DNA of 5,428 nucleotides from Bacteroides sp. CAG:770 (GTDB lineage: Bacteria; Bacteroidota; Bacteroidia; Bacteroidales; UBA932): positions 1 through 5,428 of the forward strand of contig FR890656.1 of assembly GCA_000435075.1 (NCBI GenBank), in the 5' to 3' direction. Numbering within the stretch: the stretch's first letter is position 1; each line of letters opens with the position of its first letter. A program made the position numbers and the translations under genes. The notes beneath the pieces were generated by a model that searched no databases, was not told where the DNA came from, and worked only from the letters and a program-made list of their open reading frames with translations. Shown in pieces: positions 1 through 5,428 of the stretch.

Positions 1-25
1 AGAGTATGTTCGTGCTGGACGAACT

Positions 26-63
26 AAAAAATGCCGCCCCGGAAACACATCCGTGAGCGGCAT
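26..63 (-). terminator. Rho-independent terminator closing the leuS-yitT cluster
   Basis: Positions 57-63 and 31-37 form a perfect 7-bp stem (ATGCCGC with GCGGCAT). A second 4-bp stem (CGGA 40-43 with TCCG 50-53) stacks inside it across a small internal loop, with a 6-base apical loop. Read on the minus strand the hairpin is followed at once by TTTTT (30-26), 26 bases beyond the stop of the last yitT gene. A short T-run at 70-75 on the plus strand, 6 bases after the stem, might allow weak two-way termination, but the minus-strand signal is clearly better. Confidence 0.8.
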
Positions 64-88
64 ATTGAAATTTTTACGTTTCTTAAAT

Positions 89-1069
89 TTAAGAAATATT
101 GTTTTCAGGTGGTTTTTGAGCCGTATTTTTCGGTTTCGTATTTTTTATGGTATCGAAACCCTTTCCGTAAACTCCTGTAACAGAAGACACTGACAAAAAT
201 GCATCGTCATCGATACTCTTCACATACCTTAAGAGCACATTAAGGTCAGTTTTTCTCGTCACAACCAGCAGGACATGGCTCTCGGTCTGTGAATACCACC
301 CCACAGCAGGCATGACAGTCACTCCGCGATGCAATTCTTTAGTTATACCGTCTGCTATCTTCTCATATTCCCGGGACATAATCATAAGCTGGACTGACTG
401 TTTTGAACCGGCCAGATAAAGGTCAATGACATATCCGTTGATGGTCACAAGCAGGAGACCGTAAACTACTGTGGTAATCTTCTCCGCGAAAGGGACAAGC
501 ACTCCGGATGCGGTATATGAAGGCACCAGAAGTGATGAAAGGATAATCACCACGTCCATGGACAGAATCATACGTCCCGGAGAAACATTCCTGTATTTGC
601 TTACGATCAATGCTATGATGTCAGTACCACCGGTACTTCCTCCCTGCGAGATGGACATTCCGATTCCAAGACCGATCATTATACCGCCCATGATTGTCGA
701 CATGAGTTTTCCGTTCTGTATCGCAAGAGTATCGATGATAGTCATCGGTATCACTTCCTGAAGGACATTGAGTCCAACAGAGGCAAGCACGATGGCATAT
801 ATGGTCTTTCCGCCGAAACTCGTGCCCAACACAAAGAATGAAGTAACGAGAAGGATGGCATTGATGACAAAATACGAGTATCCCATCTTGATGCCCACAG
901 CATACTGGATAATCGAGCTGATACCTGTAACGCCGTTACCGATAAGGTTGTTAGGCGTAAGGAAAATCACCCACCCGAGCACGTAGATGGTTATACCGAT
1001 GGTAAGGATGAGATATTCTTTGAATACCGCCCAAGGTTTTTTTCTACTGAGCATTTCCGGCAGGAGCAT
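89..1069 (-). CDS. YitT family membrane protein (DUF161 + DUF2179), second paralog
   Basis: This 326-residue inner-membrane protein has the same layout as the gene just upstream, and the two are clearly paralogs. About six hydrophobic segments are visible (roughly 17-37, 65-83, 88-107, 122-140, 168-185, 196-217). The hallmark loops are FLTPNNLIGNGVTG (36-49) and GGSTGGTDIIALIVSKY (143-159) followed by SPGR. The C-terminal DUF2179 domain (about 220-303) has VQLMIM, HRGVTVMPAVGWYSQTE (247-263) and SSVTGVYGKGF (295-305). A polar tail of about 20 residues rich in K, N, T and P ends in TAA. In the first glycine motif GG is replaced by GN, the clearest difference from its neighbour. The start is uncertain: ATG at 1069 gives a 26-base overlap with the upstream gene, while ATG at 1054 (Met6) gives an 11-base overlap; neither has a strong ribosome binding site. 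Start by re-initiation after the upstream gene is likely but inferred. Substrate and function are unknown. Confidence 0.93.
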   Translation of the reverse strand: MLLPEMLSRKKPWAVFKEYLILTIGITIYVLGWVIFLTPNNLIGNGVTGISSIIQYAVGIKMGYSYFVINAILLVTSFFVLGTSFGGKTIYAIVLASVGLNVLQEVIPMTIIDTLAIQNGKLMSTIMGGIMIGLGIGMSISQGGSTGGTDIIALIVSKYRNVSPGRMILSMDVVIILSSLLVPSYTASGVLVPFAEKITTVVYGLLLVTINGYVIDLYLAGSKQSVQLMIMSREYEKIADGITKELHRGVTVMPAVGWYSQTESHVLLVVTRKTDLNVLLRYVKSIDDDAFLSVSSVTGVYGKGFDTIKNTKPKNTAQKPPENNIS

Positions 1070-2003
1070 TTTGCTGTTCAGGCTGGTTCAACTTCGCCTT
1101 TTTAGGGATTCCTGTCTTAAGTTCATCGAAACCCTCTCCATAGACACTGCTTGCAGGAGATACGCTCACGAAAGCCTTGTCGTCAATTGCCTTTATGACT
1201 TTGGACAGCTCAGGCATCTGAGACTTTCTAACGAGGATAAGAAGGACATTCTTCTCTGTACGGGTGTACCAGCCGACAGCCTTGAGGACTGTCACTCCCC
1301 TGCGCATGTTCTTCATGATGTAGTCAGCCATCTGCTCATACTTCTGGGTGAACACCAGAACCTGGACGGTCGATTTGCTTCCCAGAAGCACGAAATCGAG
1401 CATGAAAGAGAAGGTAATCATGGCAATATATCCGTAAATCATGTCCTCGAAGGTCTTGCCAGGAATAAGGAGCACAGACGCAATGATGAACACGTCTGAA
1501 TACAGGTAAACCTTACCAGGAGAAAGAGGCCAGAACTTATTCAATACCAATGCGATAATATCCGTTCCGCCTGTACTTCCACCCCGCCGGAAAATCATAC
1601 CCACGCCTACCGCTTCGATGAGACCGCCGACAATCGGTATAAGTGCCTTATTGTCAATGAAGAAGAAGTTGCCCGGTGTGGCAAGCATAAAGTCGAAGGT
1701 CGGGAGGATCTTGAAGAATATCGACGACAGGACCACCACATAGACAGTCTTGATGCCGAACGCATTGCCAAGCACGATCACACCTACGATGAGAAGAAGG
1801 GCATTGGCAATGAAAGTCGAATACGCGACAGGAATGAGGCCATGGGTCGCGAACTGGAGAACCGTACATGCACCGGTCAGACCTCCGGCAGCTATTCCGT
1901 TAGGAATGAGGAATGTCTCCCATCCCATACAGAACAACAGAGTGCCTAAAGAGACTACAACATAGTCCCAAATGACAGACAGAATTTTTTTGGTTGATAT
2001 CAT
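1044..2003 (-). CDS. YitT family membrane protein (DUF161 + DUF2179), first paralog
   Basis: This 319-residue inner-membrane protein has unknown biochemical function. The N-terminal two thirds hold about six hydrophobic segments (roughly 12-32, 60-78, 84-104, 121-138, 166-181, 187-207), as expected for the YitT membrane domain. Family hallmarks are FLIPNGIAAGGLTG (31-44), with its P-N...G-G-x-T-G pattern, and GGSTGGTDIIAL (141-152) followed by SPGK. A soluble DUF2179 domain follows (about 210-290), with VQVLVF, RRGVTVLKAVGWY (234-246) and IDDKAFVSVSPASSVYGEGF (273-292). The last ~25 residues are polar and rich in K, Q, N, P and A, with no recognised domain. The ATG at 2003 lies 2 bases after the leuS stop and has no clear Shine-Dalgarno sequence (upstream AAATAATT), so translation may be coupled to leuS. 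The 3' end overlaps the next paralog by 26 bases. The family assignment is firm; transport or sensing roles would be speculation. Confidence 0.93.
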   Translation of the reverse strand: MISTKKILSVIWDYVVVSLGTLLFCMGWETFLIPNGIAAGGLTGACTVLQFATHGLIPVAYSTFIANALLLIVGVIVLGNAFGIKTVYVVVLSSIFFKILPTFDFMLATPGNFFFIDNKALIPIVGGLIEAVGVGMIFRRGGSTGGTDIIALVLNKFWPLSPGKVYLYSDVFIIASVLLIPGKTFEDMIYGYIAMITFSFMLDFVLLGSKSTVQVLVFTQKYEQMADYIMKNMRRGVTVLKAVGWYTRTEKNVLLILVRKSQMPELSKVIKAIDDKAFVSVSPASSVYGEGFDELKTGIPKKAKLNQPEQQNAPAGNAQ

Positions 2004-2005
2004 AA

Positions 2006-4771
2006 TTATTTGACTACAATATTCACAATCTTGCCAGGAACCACGATGACCTTGACAATGTTCTTTCCTGCGAGATACTTGTCCGTAGAAGGATTGTTTC
2101 TCACGCTGTTTTCAACATCTTCCTTGCCCATTTCCTTCGGAAGTTCCATGGTGAAACGTGTTTTGCCGTTGAAAGAAACCGCATAGGTGCAGTTGCTCTC
2201 CACCGTATATGCCTCGACATACTCAGGGAAAGTTGCCTTCGATATGCTTTCCCCGTGTCCGAGAGCTTCCCAGATTTCCTCACAGATGTGAGGTGCGAAG
2301 GATGAAAGCAGCACTGCAAGAGGCTCCAGAATCTCTTTCTTCGAGCACTTCTTCTCTGAAAGGTCATTGACCGCAATCATGAACGCACTTATACATGTGT
2401 TGTATGAGAAAGTCTCAATGTCAGTCTGAACCTTGCCGATAAGCTTATGAAGGGTCTTGAGTTCCTCGGCATCTGCCTTCTCGTCATTGACAATGAACTT
2501 CTCTCCGTCATAATACAGTTTCCAGAACTTTCTGAGGAACCTGTTCACGCCGTCGATGCCCTTCGTATCCCATGGCTTGGACTGCTCGATAGGGCCGAGG
2601 AACATCTCATAAAGCCTCAGAGTATCAGCACCATACGAATTGCAGATATCATCAGGATTGACGACATTGTACATCGACTTGCTCATCTTCTCGACAGCCC
2701 ATCCGCAGATGTACTCGCCGTTTTCGAGCACAAACTCAGCATCGGCAAACTCCGGTCTCCACTTTCTGAATGCGTCAATGTCAAGACGGTCGTTCCTCAC
2801 GATATTGATATCGACGTGAATCTCAGTCGTCTCATACTGGTCCCTGAGGCCTGCGGAAACGAACTTGTTGGTTCCCACGATACGATATACGAAATTCGAA
2901 CGTCCCTGGATCATACCCTGGTTCACAAGTTTTCTGAACGGCTCGTCCTCGCATACATAACCCATGTCATAGAGGAACTTGTCCCAGAAGCGGGAGTAGA
3001 TGAGATGGCCTGTAGCATGCTCAGTACCACCGATATAGAGGTCAACGTCCCTCCAGTACTTGTCTGCCTCGACACCTACGAGGTCCTCATCGTTGTGGGG
3101 ATCCATGTACCTGAGATAGTATGCGCTGGAACCCGCGAAACCAGGCATTGTACTGGTCTCGAGAGGACAGCCCTTGTATGTCCAGTTCTTGGCACGTGCA
3201 AGAGGAGGCTCGCCGCTTTCAGTCGGCTTGAACTGGTCAATTTCAGGAAGTCTGAGCGGAAGTTCCTCGTAAGGAAGCGGTGTCGGAATACCTTCCTTGT
3301 AATATATAGGGAACGGTTCACCCCAATATCTCTGACGTGAGAAAATGGCATCACGCAGCCTGTAGTTCACTTTACGGTGGCCGATTCCCTTAGCCTCAAC
3401 ATATTCCATAGCGGCAGGAATAGCCTCCTTCACATCCATTCCGTCGAGGAACCCGGAGTTGCACATCTTGCCCTCTTTGGCGTCGAAGCTGTGTTCGCTC
3501 ACGTCGCAGCCTTCAATGATAGGAACGATAGGAAGGTCGAATTTCTTCGCGAATGCATAGTCGCGGCTGTCATGTGCCGGAACTGCCATGATGGCACCTG
3601 TGCCGTAACCGGCAAGGACATATTCTGAAATCCAGATAGGAACACGCTTTCCGGTAAGAGGATTTTCCGCATAAGAACCTGAGAATACACCTGTTACGGT
3701 CTTGGTCTCAGAAATTCTCTCACGCTCCGTCTTCTTTCTCACGTATGCGAGATACTCCTCGACATCAGCTTTCCTGTCCTCTGTGGTAAGGTCATTGACA
3801 AGTTCGCTCTCAGGAGCAAGTACAATAAAGGTCACACCGAAAATGGTATCGACGCGGGTAGTGAAAATAGTCACGTCCTTGCGCGTCTCTCCATTGAAAG
3901 TCTTGAACACCACTTCAGTACCGAATGACCGGCCGATCCAGTTCCTCTGCATTTCCTTGAGGGAATCTGTCCAGTCGAGTTTGTCAAGACTGTCCAGAAG
4001 TCGCCCTGCATAAGCTGAGACACGGAGCTGCCACTGAAGCATCTTCTTCTGCTCCACAGGGAAACCGCCACGGACTGAAAGACCTTCCTTGACCTCGTCA
4101 TTTGCAAGAACGGTTCCGAGTCCAGGGCACCAGTTGACTGATGTTTCTCCCTGATATGCAATACGATAGTTCATGAGAATATCGGACTTTTTCTTTGCAC
4201 TCCAAGATTTCCACTCGCCTGCCGTGAAGCTGAGCTCCGTGGTGCATGCAGCATGAACGTCTCTTGTTCCGCTTTCTGCGAACTGAGCCTCAAGTTCCGC
4301 AATAGGACGGGCCTTGTCGAGCTCGGTGTTGTAGTAGCTCTTGAACATCTTGATAAATGCCCACTGGGTCCACTTGTAGAATGACGGATCACATGTGCGG
4401 ACCTCCCTGTCCCAATCATATGAGAAGCCGATTCTGTCCAGCTGCTCACGATAACGGCTGATATTCTTCACCGTAGTCACCTCCGGATGCTGACCTGTCT
4501 GGATGGCATACTGCTCTGCAGGCAGTCCGAAAGCATCATAGCCCATAGGATGAAGGACATTGAATCCCTTCAGTCTTTTGTACCTCGCGTAAATGTCGCT
4601 GGCAATATATCCCAGCGGATGGCCGACATGAAGTCCTGCTCCTGACGGGTAAGGGAACATGTCGAGCACATAATATTTTGGTTTTGATGAATCTTCTGTC
4701 GCGTGAAAAGTCTTTTCGGCTGCCCATCTGGCCTGCCACTTCTGCTCAATTCTTCTGAAATCGTATTCCAT
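2006..4771 (-). CDS. leuS: Leucyl-tRNA synthetase (leucine--tRNA ligase)
   Basis: This cytoplasmic class I enzyme attaches leucine to tRNA-Leu using ATP. All core parts are visible in the 921 residues. They are the HIGH motif as HVGH (48-51) inside PYPSGAGLHVGHPLGY, and the editing (CP1) domain at about 280-470 with the threonine-rich TIFTTRVDT (301-309) and AVPAHDSRDY (396-405). T309 aligns with E. coli T252, and D401/D404 fit the conserved editing aspartates. Next come YIGGTEHATGHLIYSRF (579-595), KMSKS (695-699), the helical anticodon-binding domain (about 735-855) and a small C-terminal domain (about 860-921). It is longer than the roughly 860-residue E. coli enzyme because of an extra block at about 150-205 and a leucine-specific segment at about 624-690, both in the Bacteroidota style. 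The Cys-rich CWRC element found in E. coli is replaced by RGGFPVEQKK (about 234-243). The ATG at 4771 starts the usual MEYDF N-terminus; the upstream AGAAAGAT is only a weak ribosome binding site. The TAA stop lies 2 bases before the next gene. No T-box or leader peptide is visible. Confidence 0.98.
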   Translation of the reverse strand: MEYDFRRIEQKWQARWAAEKTFHATEDSSKPKYYVLDMFPYPSGAGLHVGHPLGYIASDIYARYKRLKGFNVLHPMGYDAFGLPAEQYAIQTGQHPEVTTVKNISRYREQLDRIGFSYDWDREVRTCDPSFYKWTQWAFIKMFKSYYNTELDKARPIAELEAQFAESGTRDVHAACTTELSFTAGEWKSWSAKKKSDILMNYRIAYQGETSVNWCPGLGTVLANDEVKEGLSVRGGFPVEQKKMLQWQLRVSAYAGRLLDSLDKLDWTDSLKEMQRNWIGRSFGTEVVFKTFNGETRKDVTIFTTRVDTIFGVTFIVLAPESELVNDLTTEDRKADVEEYLAYVRKKTERERISETKTVTGVFSGSYAENPLTGKRVPIWISEYVLAGYGTGAIMAVPAHDSRDYAFAKKFDLPIVPIIEGCDVSEHSFDAKEGKMCNSGFLDGMDVKEAIPAAMEYVEAKGIGHRKVNYRLRDAIFSRQRYWGEPFPIYYKEGIPTPLPYEELPLRLPEIDQFKPTESGEPPLARAKNWTYKGCPLETSTMPGFAGSSAYYLRYMDPHNDEDLVGVEADKYWRDVDLYIGGTEHATGHLIYSRFWDKFLYDMGYVCEDEPFRKLVNQGMIQGRSNFVYRIVGTNKFVSAGLRDQYETTEIHVDINIVRNDRLDIDAFRKWRPEFADAEFVLENGEYICGWAVEKMSKSMYNVVNPDDICNSYGADTLRLYEMFLGPIEQSKPWDTKGIDGVNRFLRKFWKLYYDGEKFIVNDEKADAEELKTLHKLIGKVQTDIETFSYNTCISAFMIAVNDLSEKKCSKKEILEPLAVLLSSFAPHICEEIWEALGHGESISKATFPEYVEAYTVESNCTYAVSFNGKTRFTMELPKEMGKEDVENSVRNNPSTDKYLAGKNIVKVIVVPGKIVNIVVK

Positions 4772-4792
4772 ATCTTTCTAAAAAAATCTATT

Positions 4793-5428
4793 CTATTTCT
4801 TGATTGCAAATTTTCCTTTCTTTGTCAGGCGGAAATCCACTGCCACGGACATTACCGAATTGACATTGACCCCCTTCACCTGTGCCGGCTTCCATTTAGG
4901 CGAAGCCTTGATCACCCTCAATGCCTCATCGTCCAATGCCTCGCTCGCGCTCCTGACCACGTGGATATCATAGAGTTTGCCGTCCTTGCCGATGGTGAAT
5001 TCCACGATCACACGTCCCTGGACACCATTGTCCAAAGCCGCCTTCGGATATTTGAGGTACTGGTAAACCCACCTTGTGAGGAAACTTTTCGGATCCGGAC
5101 TTCCCATAAAGGTAGGACGCCTGTCACAATCCGCAAAGTTATACAATTTATCATTGACCTTGATGGTCACGTCCGACTGCTCGAAGCGCGGAGGATTTTC
5201 TGTGTTGCAGAGGAAGCGGGTGAAATTGTAGATATACTCCAGTTCACGTTCCATCTGCTCGTACTCGATTATGGACTCAGTGTCTTTCAACGTGTTATGC
5301 TCCGGATACCGTCCGGTAGTGAACAGGACTGAAGGTATTTTCTTCGAATAGAATGACCTGTGGTCTGATGCGAAAGGCTCCTCCGCGGTCACCTTCGGTG
5401 TTATCGGCTGGAGATCGTAAGAGACCTG
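4793..5428 (-). CDS. M28-type zinc peptidase fused to a TonB C-terminal domain (partial, N-terminus outside window)
   Basis: The frame is open to the right edge, so only the last 211 residues are visible and the true start lies outside; the GTG codon at 5392-5390 is internal. Visible residues 1-75 match the end of an M28 metallopeptidase domain. They include SDH (21-23), which sits before the last core strands in this family, and EHNTLKDT, whose His44 fits the final zinc ligand in the family's H-[TN]-x-x-D-T pattern. A linker (about 76-112) leads to a TonB_C-like domain (about 113-201) with KYP, NGVQGRVIVEF, KDGKL, VVRSAS, LDDEALRV and SPKWKPA. The segment just before it (RRPTFMGS, then FLTRWVYQYLKYP) resembles the lead-in of Bacteroidota TonB proteins. 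M28 enzymes are usually exported aminopeptidases or carboxypeptidases, so a periplasmic or surface location is inferred; no signal peptide can be seen here. The TonB_C part may contact outer-membrane proteins or act only as a fold module. The gene ends in TAG, 21 bases before leuS on the same strand. Confidence 0.85.
   Translation of the reverse strand, partial: QVSYDLQPITPKVTAEEPFASDHRSFYSKKIPSVLFTTGRYPEHNTLKDTESIIEYEQMERELEYIYNFTRFLCNTENPPRFEQSDVTIKVNDKLYNFADCDRRPTFMGSPDPKSFLTRWVYQYLKYPKAALDNGVQGRVIVEFTIGKDGKLYDIHVVRSASEALDDEALRVIKASPKWKPAQVKGVNVNSVMSVAVDFRLTKKGKFAIKK

Noticed and set aside
3..56. A plus-strand frame open from the left edge (…MFVLDELKNAAPETHP, stop TGA at 54-56) that could be the end of a convergent gene.
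   Set aside because: Only 17 codons are visible and the stop would fall inside the terminator hairpin. Another frame with a TAA at 25-27 is equally possible, so neither can be supported without the neighbouring sequence.
2447..3340. A 297-codon open frame on the plus strand opposite leuS.
   Set aside because: It lies wholly inside the unambiguous leuS gene, has no recognisable domain, and is the kind of antisense frame that codon bias in a long conserved gene produces.
4772..4792. A search for a T-box, attenuator or leader peptide ahead of leuS.
   Set aside because: The gap is only 21 bases and holds no hairpin or Leu-rich leader, so any such control would have to lie upstream of the window's first gene.
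4772..4850. A possible Bacteroidota promoter for leuS (TTTG, then TAGATTTT about 16 bases later, on the minus strand).
   Set aside because: The spacing is shorter than the usual 19-21 bases, the -7 element does not end in TTTG, and much of it overlaps the end of the upstream gene in A/T-rich DNA where chance matches are common.
4703..5332. A 209-codon open frame on the plus strand spanning the start of leuS and the peptidase-TonB gene.
   Set aside because: It is antisense to two well-supported genes and to their intergenic gap, and its translation resembles no known family.

Overview
The window looks like ordinary chromosomal DNA from a member of the Bacteroidota, most likely order Bacteroidales. 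The main evidence is the leucyl-tRNA synthetase, which has the long form typical of that phylum, with an extra block after the Rossmann N-half and a phylum-style segment before KMSKS. The TonB-like domain at the right edge also has the Bacteroidota arrangement (an 'xPTFxGS...FLxxWVxxYLKYP' lead-in). Start codons are preceded by A/T-rich sequence without strong Shine-Dalgarno motifs, which fits the phylum. Genus cannot be assigned from the sequence alone.

All four genes are on the minus strand, so the transcriptional order runs from right to left. (1) At 5428-4793 is the C-terminal part of a protein cut off by the window edge. It joins the end of an M28-type zinc peptidase domain to a TonB C-terminal domain. 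(2) After 21 bases comes leuS (4771-2006), encoding a complete 921-residue leucyl-tRNA synthetase with intact HIGH, KMSKS and editing motifs. (3) After 2 bases comes a YitT-family membrane protein (2003-1044). (4) A second, paralogous YitT-family protein (1069-89) overlaps the end of the first by 26 bases. A GC-rich hairpin followed by five T's on the minus strand (63-26) closes the cluster, so leuS and the two yitT genes probably share one transcript that ends there.

The packing suggests co-transcription and possibly translational coupling of leuS with the yitT pair, but nothing ties the membrane proteins to leucine charging; the biochemical role of YitT proteins is not established. No RNA gene, mobile element, CRISPR array, T-box leader or convincing promoter was seen. 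Almost every base is coding, and the only non-coding stretches are the 21-base gap before leuS and the first 88 bases. I found no new multi-gene system. The most notable points are the peptidase-TonB fusion and the tandem overlapping YitT paralogs.
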